DNA of 64,000 bases from Aphelidium insulamus (taxonomy: Eukaryota; Aphelidiomycota; Aphelidea; Aphelidiaceae), in contig JAZDSV010000007.1 of NCBI GenBank assembly GCA_036784855.1, positions 1-64,000 of the forward strand. Direction: 5' to 3'. Shown in pieces: positions 23,001-34,935 of this stretch (its first letter is position 1; each line of letters begins with the position of its first letter). A program made the position numbers and the translations under genes. The notes beneath the pieces were generated by a model. That model was not told the DNA's origin. It made no database searches and was given only the letters and a program-made list of their open reading frames with translations.

Positions 23001-23773
23001 CAGCCAGGGCGTGGTTGACAAGTATATCGGTGATGCGGTTATGGCCTTTTGGAATGCGCCGCTGCCGGTCAAGGAACACGCGAATGTTGCCTGCTCCGTT
23101 GCCCTAAAAAGCCAGCATCGGCTGGCCGAGCTGCGGAAAGGTATGGTATATGTTTATTTATTTGCTGAATGATAACCATGTGCAGCATGGCTGGCACAAG
23201 GATACCCAGAGATCAAGGCCAGGATTGGAATAAGTACTGGCAGTGCACTGGTTGGCAATCTCGGCTCCAACACGCGCCTAAACTACACATGTCTGGGCGA
23301 TAATGTTAACTTGGCATCGCGGCTTGAGGTATGTGTTCGTTTGAATTCATCGCATTTCTGCACGACTGAATTTGTCATAGGGAGTGAACAAGATGTATGG
23401 GACGGAAATCATAATATCCGAGGCGACAAACAATCAGATACACCGCGAATACTTTGTCACCAGGCCGCTGGATGTGGTTGCTGTCAAGGGGAAGAAGAAC
23501 TCGAGCCGAGTGTACGAACTGCTCGGGTTCCGGAAGCTAATGAGCCAGGCCGAGATATCCAAGTATTCCATGTATGAACGGGCGTTCAATGAGCTGTGTG
23601 AAGGGAATTTCCTCAATGCCATCGAGGGGTTCAAGACATTTATGCTGGCCGGGCATGAGGATGATATTCCCGCACAGAAACACTTAAACTTTTGTCGGAG
23701 TCAGCTGCGACAGACTTCTCGGCAGCCAAGTGCCCAACAATGGACATACCAAGTGCTGCTAGATGAAAAGTAG
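20032..23773 (+). CDS. class III adenylyl cyclase, two-transmembrane sensor type
   Basis: Five exons (20032-21873, 21973-22910, 22965-23140, 23186-23328, 23381-23773) give about 1163 aa. Order: ~380 residues of Ser/Thr-rich disordered cytosolic sequence, TM1 (~387-413), a ~340-residue extracellular sensor (dCACHE-like layout), TM2 (~755-776) followed by a HAMP-like segment, then one cyclase domain from ~870. Metal-binding Asp residues lie in FFSDIVNFT and YIGDAVMAFW; the Lys of VDKYIGD is the adenine-specifying residue, and Thr in NYTCLGDNVNLASR sits at the second specificity position. NLASRLE carries the transition-state Asn/Arg. It should make cAMP as a homodimer. A ~110-residue C-terminal tail follows. 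Confidence 0.9.
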
Positions 23774-24186
23774 ACATAGATAATGTAGTTTCAATAGATA
23801 TGTACAAATTTCACTTTGAAAGCTCATTGACGAAGCAAAAATCGAATTACGTTTCTGCCAAGACCGACATCAGAAACGCTTTATTAATCCTCCCAAACTC
23901 ATTGTATCCAGGTGATGGTAGCTTTGAAGTTGAAGGCAGCAAATCGGTATTGCTGTGTTTACTGTCATGATGAATAGCACTCCAGTGACTCTTGACGTCA
24001 CAGCATTCCACTCGACCGCTGTGACACTCGGTATTGCTGTGTTTACTGTCATGATGAATAGCACTCCAGTGACTCTTGACGTCACAGCATTCCACTCGAC
24101 CGCATTCGCTCTTATTGTTATACGTAGCAAAGTTCACTGCGGTGCCTCACGGCTGTTTAATTGGTGACCAACATGGAGTAAACGCA
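23774..24186. repeat. 84-bp tandem duplication with CRE palindromes, between convergent genes
   Basis: A unit beginning GGTATTGCTGTGTTTACTG at 23946 is repeated at 24030 almost perfectly (84-bp period; second copy runs to about 24105). Each copy holds the CREB/ATF-type palindrome TGACGTCA (23993-24000 and 24077-24084). Because both flanking genes end here, a promoter role is not obvious. Short repeated ORFs crossing it are by-products. Confidence 0.85.
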
Positions 24187-25578
24187 CTATCTGGCAACGG
24201 TGATATCACTATCACCAACAGGTGACGAAGGTAATCGAGTAATGTTCATAGCGGCCAGAGGACCCAGAGCTTCTTCTGCGTCGTCATTGCAGAGATGCAC
24301 ATGGCGTTGCCACTCGGCCGTCAGCTGGGCAATGTTGCCTTCAAGCAACACACAATACTTGGATGTCAAATGAGCGGGGACAGATTCTGGTGCGGGATCC
24401 GACAACCGGCGCAACCAGTACCCATTCTCTGCCAGAAGGCGTGTGCAGCCGCCAAGGCCGAGTGATGTCAATAGAGGCGAGGTGCATGCAACAGCAACCA
24501 CGGCCGTCATGGATACATTCTCGGCGTATGCGATATCCAAGTACGTCAAGTGCGTTTGCGGGTATTCCGCCAGTGCCATGAGAACCTCGTCCGTGACACC
24601 ACACCTGGCCAGAAACAGGAACCGGAGAAGACGACAGCCGCGCACTAGTGGCAGCAAACTTTGTGCCGTCACTGCACAGCATCCCGTCAGTCTCAGGTAG
24701 GTGAGTGCCGGTGCACGGCTGGCCAAGTGCTGCACAGCGTCATCATCTATGCCACTGCAGTCTGACAAGGACAATTCTTGCAGTTGGCTGCCGCCAGAGT
24801 TGCCACCATACAGCTGCAGCAAGCCAGATATTCCAGCTTCGGTAACCTTGGCACATCCATTAAGACTGATGCCCCGCAGTGACGGACAGTGCCGACCAAG
24901 AGCACAAAGAGCGGCGTCATCAACAAGCACGCACCGATTCATATTCAGCACTTGCAGGTGCCAGCCAGCCACACGTGCCAGCGAACAGATGGCGGCACTT
25001 GGAAGAGCATGGCATCCGGTCAAATCAACCACCTCGTATTGACGGCACAATTTACTTGACCTCGTGCCGCCGAATATATCTGCGTTGACCGCGGAAAATC
25101 CACACAGGTCCAGACAGCGAACATTGACACACGCGTCCAACAGAGACACCAAGGCTGCATTGTGGTCACTCGGGTTACTACTGCCGTCCACAGAGTAGTC
25201 GTCCAAGGCGCCAATAGTATCTTCGATGCAAGAAACTGTAAGCGTGCGCACAAAGCTGCCATAGGATTGTACTTGTTCTGCGCCACCAAAAGCTTCCGCG
25301 TGTCCAAGTAGCGTAAGGAGAGAGGGCACGAGCCTTGCGGCACGGCGCGTGAATACAGCGAGCGCGGATACATCTGATATCTCGACATCGCTCCACAGCA
25401 GCGGCATTAAAAGACGCGCCCACCGCCGACAGACCAAAGTATACCGCGCCAGATAACCGTGTCGGTGCGATAGGTCGCCATCACCAGGACGCCGTAGACA
25501 CTGAGGCGGCGATATGTGCGCAAACACCGCCAGAAGCAATTCATCTGGCAGCGCGTTGGCTGACATGGCGCGTACCAT
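24187..25578 (-). CDS. F-box and leucine-rich-repeat protein (FBXL type)
   Basis: An intronless frame of about 463 aa, unusual in this window. It starts at ATG 25578 (a second in-frame ATG is at 25566). The F-box is at the N-terminus (ALPDELLLAVFAHISP ... YTLVCRRWARLLMPLLWSDVEIS). About nine cysteine-containing LRRs follow, for example VVDLTGCHALPSAAI, LQVLNMNRCVLVDDAAL and LTYLRLTGCCAVTAQSL. Such proteins are substrate receptors of SCF ubiquitin ligases. The substrate is unknown. Confidence 0.85.
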   Translation of the reverse strand: MVRAMSANALPDELLLAVFAHISPPQCLRRPGDGDLSHRHGYLARYTLVCRRWARLLMPLLWSDVEISDVSALAVFTRRAARLVPSLLTLLGHAEAFGGAEQVQSYGSFVRTLTVSCIEDTIGALDDYSVDGSSNPSDHNAALVSLLDACVNVRCLDLCGFSAVNADIFGGTRSSKLCRQYEVVDLTGCHALPSAAICSLARVAGWHLQVLNMNRCVLVDDAALCALGRHCPSLRGISLNGCAKVTEAGISGLLQLYGGNSGGSQLQELSLSDCSGIDDDAVQHLASRAPALTYLRLTGCCAVTAQSLLPLVRGCRLLRFLFLARCGVTDEVLMALAEYPQTHLTYLDIAYAENVSMTAVVAVACTSPLLTSLGLGGCTRLLAENGYWLRRLSDPAPESVPAHLTSKYCVLLEGNIAQLTAEWQRHVHLCNDDAEEALGPLAAMNITRLPSSPVGDSDITVAR

Positions 25579-25649
25579 AGTCGCGTTGATAAAGACAATT
25601 TTGGCCTCAATAATTAACACCCGACCACTTCTTTAAAGTGCGATAGATA

Positions 25650-26410
25650 ACTGCCAACTTTGTCGTTGAATGATGCGAGCTCGTAGCAGTCTTTGGGTGA
25701 AGTTCTCGTAGTGCCTCTGCAGGACATACTGTGCGCGGCATCAAAGCTGCGAGACATTCAAGAAGTGAGAAAACAATGCACAATGCCGACGCCGTGTCCT
25801 TGCCATAATGACCCAACTTTTGGCTGAGCCGTATGAACTGCGAAGTACAAAATGCTTGCTCGCCATTATATACTTGGAATTTCGCAGCATCGAAGCAGCC
25901 AAATAATCAACGTTGCTATCTCTGACGACGGTTCTGAGAAAAAATCTTAACTCGCTTGGATCCATTTCGACGTATTTAGGATCATCATCCAAGAATGGGT
26001 GTCCGTCCATGTTCACAATCAGATACCACAGTTTCCGCAAAGGTCCCATCGGTCTTGCGTGATCAGCTGACTCGCCATCCACTAATGCACTTCTAGCACA
26101 ACGGTGATGCCTTATCGACACCCAGGCTCAGATTGTATAACTGTTCAGAAGATTGGAATGTGTGGCTTTGCCTTCAAAAGCTTCACGAAGGCGGCTTTGA
26201 TTAAAACCAAGTATTATGTGTGGCTGCGCTTGATGTCGCGTGACAGTAGTAGGTATATTTTTTGTTCCGGATCGACTGTGACACGAAGGGATCCGAACGC
26301 AGGCACGGCTCTCCATCTACGTTGACCAGATGGTACCTGGCGCAAAGCGTTTGGCCATGATGGCAGCAATCACAATTCAGCCGTTGTCGAATCGAATACA
26401 TAAGTGTAAT
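25650..26410 (-). pseudogene. broken copy of the Crinkler-like two-domain gene
   Basis: Three frames on the minus strand together resemble the intact gene at 63004-63806. 26390-26230 reads ARYHLVNVDGEPCLRSDPFV. 26200-26128 in another frame matches the REAF region. 26060-25800 reads GPLRKLWYLIVNMDGHPF, then DPKYVEMDPSELRFF and LAASMLRNSKYIMASKHF. The repeated order (first WYHLVNV domain, then WYLIV domain) is kept, but at least two frameshifts break it. Truncated or spliced use cannot be wholly excluded. Confidence 0.6.
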
Positions 26411-26491
26411 TTTAGCGTTACCCTAGCTAGTAGCTGAGCAATGATTAAGCGCATACCAGTCCCCTCTGTGTAGCTATATACATGTTGGAAG

Positions 26492-26496
<5 letters not shown>

Positions 26497-26529
<33 letters not shown>
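26497..26529. repeat. (TA)n dinucleotide microsatellite
   Basis: About sixteen TA units in the short region upstream of DNAL1. Confidence 0.95.
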
Positions 26530-26532
<3 letters not shown>

Positions 26533-26589
26533 GGCTGCGTTAAAAGCTCATTGTTGTTAAAGTCTGCTGTTTCATATAACGTCCCAGTC

Positions 26590-27521
26590 ATGGTAAGCCC
26601 AGGCTCCACGTCCATCCATACCACACTCAGATACTCATCTTCATGCTGCTAGTCCAAGGGTACATCGATCAAGGATGCGCTGAAGCAGTGGGTGGGTGAC
26701 CAGCAGCCTGAAGCTCACACCGCACACTGTCTCATACCCCGAGCGTAGGAGGAAAAGACCAAGCAGAACCCGGCCGATGCCGAGACGGTGAAACTGCTCT
26801 CTGTCATTCCATCCATTGTCAAGATGGACGCCACCCTGGCCACTCTGACCAAAGTGCGGCAAGTGCGTGCGTTTTTGGGCGGTGTGTGGTCTTATAACAA
26901 CTTGTCCTCGGCAGCCACTTGTCGCTGTCCACAAATCAAATCGACAAGATATCCAACTTGCAAGGACTGCGTATGTGCATGTCTGTTCTGCATGTCTGTA
27001 TGTCTATACCAACTGCGAATTTGGCAGAGTATCTGACGGTCCTATCGCTGGGACGGAATGCAATTAAAAAGATTGAGGCGCTGGAACCGGTGGCCGACAC
27101 TCTGCAGGAACTGTGGCTCTCCTACAACCTTCTGGAGCGCGTGAACGGAGTCGAGTGCTGCAAGAAGCTCAAAGTGCTCTATCTGTCCAACAACAAGATC
27201 AAAGACTGGGGCGGACTGGACAAGCTGGTATGTATGGAGTATGAAGGTTTATATTGTAAGTGCTAATAAGGGTTAGAAAGAATTACCAGAACTGGAAGAC
27301 TTGCTACTGCAGGGCAATCCACTTGAAGAGAAGCTATCAACGGATGGGACATGGCGTGATGGTAAAGCCTCAATGTGTAATCTTGTTCACCATTAAGTGA
27401 CTTTGCAGAAACCATCAAAAAATTTGCCCAGATCAAGCGGCTGGATGGAAAGCCGGTTATCCGCGACGACGCCGACGACGAGAAACCCGAGGCAGGCGCG
27501 CCGCCACCCGCTGCTGCTTGA
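26590..27521 (+). CDS. DNAL1: axonemal dynein light chain 1 (outer-arm LC1)
   Basis: Seven exons (26590-26592, 26659-26691, 26749-26858, 26915-26970, 27028-27227, 27277-27361, 27409-27521) give 199 aa; human DNAL1 is 190. The first coding exon is only the ATG, spliced to GTSIKDALKQWEEKT. LRR blocks follow: RHLSLSTNQIDKI, LTVLSLGRNAIKKIEAL, LQELWLSYNLLERV, KVLYLSNNKIKDW and LLLQGNPLEEKL, then the conserved IKRLDGKPVIRDD end. LC1 binds the outer-arm dynein gamma-type heavy-chain motor domain, so a motile flagellum is implied. The intron at 26859-26914 uses a GC donor (GCG|GCAAGT); the GT nearby is out of phase. Confidence 0.95.
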
Positions 27522-27772
27522 ATATGCACACATGTTGATTGTGACATCCCGGATGGAAATACATAAATGGTTCCTCACTTGATGTATACTTGTAATAAGT
27601 TTCATGTGCATTACATGGGAACTGTATAGCAGGTAAATTCTCCCATGCCCAACTAGAAGGCCAAGCATGCAAAATCGCGGCAAGTTCAACATTGCTGTTA
27701 AATACATATACATATACATTGTTAAAAACAATACACAACACACACCGCTGCTTCAACAGTCAACGGCCAGCA

Positions 27773-30700
27773 ATGAGCGCGACCAGCGGCGATGTGGACG
27801 ACGCACCGCCAACAGACTCGCTGACGTTGGCACAGCTAAAGAATCTTGTCAAGAACCCTCAGAAACGTGCTGTGGGTGCTGCTTGACTGGACCGTATGCA
27901 TCTTTTTGACCATCGCATCAGCCAGCCACAGTGGTGCGGCTGCCGGAGGGGTTCGCCTGTCGTAGTGCCGGCGCCGAACGCTCCGTATTCGACGCCATCA
28001 CCGATTTCTACAGCTATGTGGAGTTCGGGACGCTACTGGCACGCGGGGCCGACCTGTTCTACGGCAATGCGGCTCTGGGTGTTTCACCCGCGAAGGGTTA
28101 CTCAAGTCCACATATATATATTATACAGGGCAAGTATAACTAGATGTACAGGCTGGAAACAGGCACAGAATGCCGCACAGTTGGACATTATCACAATGCT
28201 GAGTGATGGCATGGAGCGGCACTCGCTGAGGGAGCGGCTTGACTGCGCCATGCAGCTGCACTATATCGCCGCCGGCAAGCATATTCCTACTCTTGACAAT
28301 AACATTATTTACACCACTGTGTGCAGGCGTATTCAAAGAGTCTGCTGGTGCCGACGAGCATTTGGAACTTGTGACATGCAACAATAAGCTTTTGCGCTCT
28401 GCCGGCCTGCTCGCCACTTACTTTACAAGTCTGCAGCGCGTAGTTGGCAAGTGGAAACAGTTTGCGTAGGTCAATGTTATTACGACTCTGCTTAATAGCC
28501 ATCGACTGACAAGGACGACGGCAGAGCCAAAGTGGTCACGAGTGATTTGGAGGCAGATGTGGCCACCGAGATGGACACGCTGCTGTCACTCCTATTTCTA
28601 CTACTCTGCGTGAATTCGCGGGATTCTGCTCTGCAAGATGAACTAGGTTAGATGATTTGTAATTACGCAATAATTATATCTTAAATCACTTTAAGCCTCA
28701 CTGCCAATGAACCCGGTCGTGTTTCTACTCGATCTCCTGGACTATGTCAACGTCTATCCGCTGCCGTCATTTCCCATGCGGAAGGTGAGTCTCATTTCTA
28801 ATAACTCATTTTTTTACCATTGCAGCTGCTGCTCGTCATTCGAGTAGTAACTCAGCTATACTTGGGAGACTTGAGTGAGCTGCAGCGTGTGTCCGACATG
28901 ACCCGCGAGGCATGCGGCCTGTCAAAATCTGTTCGCGACGGTACTCTCCATTATTGTCATTGTATAAGAATAATAAGCGTGACAGGCAAAAAACCAAAGG
29001 CGTCCATCGCCGACTATCAACTGTTTTTCAGCGACCTGCAGGCGCACTATCCCACAATCGGGATCCTGGCCACCTCCATTCATTTGCCGCACGTGCGACT
29101 GGTGTCCCAGTATCATCCCACGGCCAACTTTGAGACTGCGAGCCCGGCGTCCGTCACTCAGAGCGCCCTGATCGGCGCCCCGTTCATTTCGGGTATTCCG
29201 GCTGCCATTGAGGAGAGCGTAAGGGTGTTTGAGAGCCGGTTGCACATTTGCCGCGCCGATGTCGAGCTGGCCAGCGAGCGGAGATGGCTTAAGCGCACAT
29301 ACGCGTCCACTGCGGAACCGCAACAGTCGGATCATTTGGCTGTATTCCCGGGATATTCTGCCAGATGGGACAAGATGAAATCGATGCCGGACAACACTGA
29401 AAACTTTGCTCGACTATCTCGAATCAAGGATACTTATGTATGTGACGACAAAGTATTTGCGTACCTGACTCTCGATCGATCGTAGAGTGAAATGTTGCCC
29501 AACATGCGTGCATACATTGTCACACTACTGAAAATAATATTGGCATTGTCTCCGCCGTCCAAGCTGAAGCGCTCCGATGGCGACAAGCGCGGACTAGTGC
29601 AATCGGTTGTTGACATGTATACTTGTACGCATATATTCAATTTTTTATACCAGTATATGAACACTTGCAGTTCCTGGTGCCGGTGGGAACTCTGTTGAAA
29701 CGGCCAAGCTTGCCCTGGAGACTACAAGAAGTGCCGAAGTCAGTCTATCAGCGATCACTTCACTACTGGTCATGCTACTGAAAGTTTTTAAAGCTGCAAG
29801 CAAGTGAAACGGTTTTTGTAGCATCGTACTCCCTCTAATACTCTCTGCTACATAGATGCTTTGATGCAAGAGTTTCTCTGCCAGCAGCTGGTGGACGCCA
29901 ATGCAATTTTGCTTATCCTCAAGACGCTCAATGTGGACATTAAGGAACAGGTTCTGAAGAATAATGATTTCAGCCAGCAAGGGTATGAGTTGCAGTCATG
30001 TTCATTGTAAATGATTCATAGCTGCCTGGCAGGTTCTTTGTGTTTTGCCGCGAAGGCACCGGAGATAAGCAACATGATACACGCATACAGTTTGCCGCAG
30101 ATAGCTCGGCGGCCATCACTGGCAGCTCGTCCGATATGGCGGCTGAAGTGTGCTATCGCAATTTGTGCACACATGTGAATCTGCTACGTGTGCTCAACAT
30201 GATCGTCAAACGGAAACCGCATCACATTCAGACACTCTTGAAGCTTAAAGCTGTGGTTGGTTTGCGTTTATTACTAACACTATTGTGCTGATCATTTGCC
30301 AGACCATTGTCAAGAAGGCGCTGTCGATTGATCAGAACGATTTGAATGTGTATGCGCTCAAGGTCGTGAAGCAAATGGTACCATTTATGGGGCGCAAGTG
30401 GCGACAGAGTAATTGAGGAAGTTTACTACTTGCACTTCTCACATGTCAGGCAATATGCGCCTGGTTACTGGCATATACACGCATCTGCGACCTGAACTGC
30501 GAGACTTTGTCACGGGACCTGCAGAACCGTCCGCCGTACCGCAAGAGTATCAGGTACGATGACACTACTACTCACCCATTAATTGACGCCGACGCATAGA
30601 ATCTGGGCGCAATGTATCGCACTCTCACCACCAAGTTCAACTTGCGAGCATTTGGTTACGATGAGACTGCGAAACAGCTGGCGGAGAAGGCGCCCATATT

Positions 30701-30869
30701 TGACGACGACGACATTGTGCTGGATCCAGAGTTCATTAGTAACTACGAGCAGTGGATTGAACAAGAGGTTTTTAGTGGTTTGCCGGATGGCTGGGTGTAC
30801 GAGATGGACTTGACCACTCCGGAGCTCAGTCCGCTGGCCACCACCTTTGGATCGCTAGCCGTTAAATAG
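27773..30869 (+). CDS. STRIP1: STRIP/Far11 subunit of the STRIPAK complex
   Basis: Fifteen exons give about 797 aa (STRIP1 is 837): 27773-27871, 27922-28078, 28152-28274, 28327-28465, 28525-28646, 28696-28784, 28826-28940, 28986-29437, 29486-29624, 29671-29799, 29856-29982, 30033-30255, 30303-30408, 30450-30553, 30600-30869. Matching blocks include FPMRKLLLVIRVV, YIVTLLKIILALSPPSK, CYRNLCTHVNLLRVLN, KKALSIDQNDLNVYALKVVKQ, GRKWRQSNMRLVTGIY and ISNYEQWIEQEVFSGLP. STRIP scaffolds the PP2A-striatin-GCK kinase complex. Introns 28275-28326 and 29800-29855 need GC donors. The 28466-28524 intron is the least certain junction. Confidence 0.9.
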
Positions 30870-30950
30870 AGTTGCGTGATGGTATTATTTGCGCAACATG
30901 GTGTCCAGTAGCGCCGCAAAGAACCGTTTCGGTACTATCCTGCCAGAGAT

Positions 30951-33900
30951 TCATGTGTTTGGCAGCTTCATATGCGTGAAGTACCTTTCATCGGAACTCT
31001 TCGCTTCCTCAATTTCAACTGTTTCAGGCGCCGGTTCCGGTAGTGAGATTTGGGGCGAAACATTGTTGGCAAAGTTTGCATGCACTGGGGCCTCGGCATC
31101 TGTCTGATGAGCTTGAAGCACAGTTGCCTCGCTGTCATCCGGTTCTACGTTCCCAATAAGGCCCACAGTTGTCGTTTGTTGCCGCGGGTCGTTATTGGAG
31201 TCATTCATTGCCGCGGGAATTACATCGAAGTCGTCGTCGCCATACTGTTCAGGATGTTCTGTGATGACATGATGCTCAGGCCTGCGGGTTTCGACATGGC
31301 AGTCATCTGTGACAACACATTTTATCGCTGGAGGCGGTGGCGGCTCGTCGTCGCTCAATACATCTGCCGAAGAAAACTCGGAATCCTTAGGTTGAACGCC
31401 ATGTGTGGTCTGACTCAGATGCTGTCGAGCGATCTCGTTCAGCTCGTCGTCATCAAAGTCAAATAGTTCGACTTCATTGGACACCGGCGGGACTTCGAAA
31501 GCTGGCACATCAAAGTTGTGCTTTTGTACTTGTTTTGGCGAGAAGGCAGTCAGTTTCGTTATACGAGCCTTTTTAAATGTACTTGTAGGTCCGGGTAATT
31601 TGGCGTCAGCACTGCTTGGCAATGAGGCAACAAGCTTATTCAAAAATGCACATACGTGACATCAGGACAACATGTGGAACCAGTATAATCCCTGACCTTG
31701 TTGTCAATCGAGTATTTATACTGCTTGAGTGTTTCAGAGTGGGGAACAGGAGCCATGGTAGGGCCGAGATTTAGATTGCTGGTTTTGTCAATGCCGAGGT
31801 AACCATCGCATATTGCGTGGCATAATAGATTCTCCCCGGCAGCCTCAGTTGGCACTTTGACCACAAATCGTTTTCCAGTGCTGGTCAATTTCGACACTAG
31901 GATTTTGCGGAAATCAAGTAGCCGTCCCTTCTCAGTCCTTGCTACAAAGTTTATCTTTACGGTTAGATCCATATACGAACTCACACAAAACTTACGGATA
32001 TAAAGTTGTTCGTTTTAGCGCGTGTACTAGGAAAGTCGTTGCGCAGGTGCACATACATCTCCAAACAGCTGTTCGGGTCACATATGAGCTCCACTTGCGT
32101 GACATCCAGTTCTATGTTTGGAATTGCATTCGCCTTCTCGATAATTTGATTGCCGAATGGCGGGTGTCGCTTGCAAACCATTTCAATGTGCCGTGGACTA
32201 GCGGCTCGCAGCTGTTCAATCGAGGCGACACCGGACTGAACAAGCTTCGCAGCATTGACTGGTCCAATACCTTCAATTTGCCGCAGTGCCACTTCGGCGA
32301 ACGCTGGATCATCCCACGCACGGACATTGAGCGACTTTAATAGTTCCAGGCCGCTGCACACGGTGATGGCATCCGAGCATGTTCGCGCATGATCGACAAC
32401 GAATCTCGCAATTCGCGCGGCGTATTGCAACATACGTGTCGTTTCCGACTCGAGGACATGAGCCAGCTTTGGATCTGGGAACGCGACACCGCCCAGCACA
32501 GACTCTATCTGAACAAATACTTTTTGCGCAATTGTAGTGACGCGGCCTTGCAGCTTGTGGCGAATTTTACCGCTAACCTTGTTCAGCACTGTTTTGTCGC
32601 CAGACGTGAATCGAAAGTCATGTGCGAATTCTTGCGCCTCTGAAATTGTGTTCAGGACGTCACTGATATTTGCACCAGACTTCATTTTCTTCACAGCAAC
32701 AGCCTAGACGTTAATTCAAAGATAGATGTGAAATTTCACGTACCGTGAGTATCTTGATGTAAGATTTGGCCATTGATGCTGCCAGTTCGGTCGAGTTCAC
32801 TTTGTCTGCATTCAACTCGATTATTTTGTACTCGGCAAGCAACACCAAATGTTCTCGGCATTTTTCTTCCAGCTGTGAGTCGAACTGTTTCCGGATATCG
32901 AATCCGTAGTACAGCGGGTTCAGCCTGGCCCTGATGCTGAAGAATGTCGAGTTGAGCCACTGGACGGCATCCTCAAAACAAGTGATGGTGCCAAGCACAA
33001 TTTCGGCATTCAGGTACTCCATGAGATTCAGGTGCAGCGCGCTTTCTATCACAGACTGTCCGCTGACCAGATTTTCGTATCTCGCACGCTTATTGCGTGA
33101 TGTCATGATCACTGCGGTGCCATAACGGTCAAACTGCGGTCGGCCAGCTCGGCCAATCATTTGTAGCATGTCCAGGTCGCTGTACTCGGACCACCCTCCG
33201 TCACCATACATCACGGTCGATTTAACAACAACCAGATGAGCCGGAAGGTTGATGCCGACAGCTAGAGTGGACGTGGTGCAAACAACGCGCAGCTGGGAAT
33301 TGAGAAACAGCGACTCGACCACTGAGCGGTCGGCTGAGCTCAAGCCAGCGTTGTGGAATGCGATTCCGTGTCGAACAAACGGAGCCAGCTGACTGTCGCG
33401 GATTCTGTTCGCCCCAGCCGCCAGAGAGCCGGCATTGTTGCTACTGACGAACGGATGTTGTTTCGAGCCGGGCGGAGCCCCTTGACATGCTCGCATTAGT
33501 TCCGAACATGATTCCACCGTGGACTTGCGCGTATTGCAGAATATAAGCGCGGGTTTACCATCTGAATAGCGCTGCAGCAGGCCAAACAGTTTGTCATTCA
33601 GCGACTTGTCGAACAGGAATTCATTCTGGTTGGGGTGGCGAGGGAACGACACCACGATCTTGTTTAGTTGCACAGGACGGTACTCGTCGCCAAACACCCG
33701 CACTATTGCACTCGAGTTTCCACGTCCATAGTCCTCGCAGCGACCGTCGCCGATCCAGCGCGCCACATCGTTGATGTTGGGGACAGTTGCCGATATGCCA
33801 ATTATGCGCAACCGATTCCCCGACCGGCGAGCCACGGCTTTCATCCGACTCAACACCACTTCGAGCGTCGCTCCTCGACTGTCGCTTAAAGTGTGTATTT

Positions 33901-34850
33901 CATCAAGGAGCAGCAATCGCACGGCCTGCACTATCGAGGCGGCATTTGCGCTAAACCGGCGCGTAGTCGCGTCCCATTTCTCTACGTTAAATGTGATCAG
34001 GGGAGAGCAAGACAACACAGGTAACATACCCGGCGTTGTGACGATTAAATCGGCATCAAGAAGCTGCCTCTCGTTCAAGTCATTATCACCCGTCAATTCC
34101 GTGCCTATGTAAGTTGTCAATATGTAAACTCCATCAGTTAGGAGTAATATCCACTTGCATGTCAGTCCCAGAATTTTAAATCGGGCCGACCAGTCCGAAA
34201 GCCGCTCGGCGCACAGGGCCTTGATGGGCGCCATGTATACAATTTTGCCGCCACGATCGTTCAGCAGTTGACGTATACAGCACATTTCCATAAGCACCGT
34301 TTTTCCGGCACCAGTTGGAGCGCTCACAACCACATTGTCATTCGAATGCAGCATTGTATCCAGGCAAGCTGTTTGGACGGCATTGAAGTGGGTAAACTTG
34401 CCGCTGAACAAGTGTCGGTATTGTGGAGCTGCATCATTGTTGTGTGAATGTAGTACAATTTCAACAATGGTGTTGCTTACGCAGATTGCTCACGGGAGCC
34501 AGGCCAATCTTTTGCTGGCTGAACTGTTCGTTACGCGGAGGTGAAATCATCTTTCGCGTAGGCGGTGATGCCAGAGAAATTGTAGGAGAAGGTACATAGT
34601 AATTGACGTGTTTTGCGGCAGTGGTTGGCTGTGTGAAGGTCCTTGACATTGGCGGTGTCATAGACATTTCATACTTTTGGCGGGGAATGGGTGTTTGCGG
34701 TGCAGGTAAAGTTGAGGGACAAGGACCGCCGTCCAAGACTTCATATTGACCGTACCCAGAAGGCAACGCGACATTTGGCGCCACTGGCGGCTTGTTGTAG
34801 GCCACAAGATAGTTGTCGTCGTCACTGTCCAAATCGTACACGCTCGTCAT
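30951..34850 (-). CDS. HFM1: HFM1/MER3 meiotic DNA helicase
   Basis: Seven exons (34850-34481, 34428-34159, 34104-34030, 33981-32744, 32703-31996, 31954-31656, 31614-30951) give 1207 aa. An SF2 Ski2-like core has Walker A SAPTGAGKT, LLLDEIH, ISATVPN, FCNTRKS and QMIGRAGRPQFD, followed by winged-helix and Sec63 domains with an HhH (EGIGPVNAAKLVQSGV) and the CKRHPPFGNQI block typical of HFM1. MER3 unwinds branched intermediates to promote interfering crossovers. The C-tail is acidic and disordered. The intron at 34105-34158 has a GC donor and restores LTCTELTGD. It and the next intron (33982-34029) are both multiples of three without stops, so an uninterrupted reading is possible but would insert 34 non-conserved residues. 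Confidence 0.93.
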
Positions 34851-34935
34851 TGATGGATGAATGAAAAAAATTAGGGTTGTGCATCCGCTCCACATACGGA
34901 CAACAATAGTTTAGCAGCAGCAGACACCATTAATA

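Noticed and set aside
23847-24167. ORFs with exactly repeated 28-residue peptides on both strands
   Set aside because: They come from the 84-bp tandem duplication and have no splice or family support.
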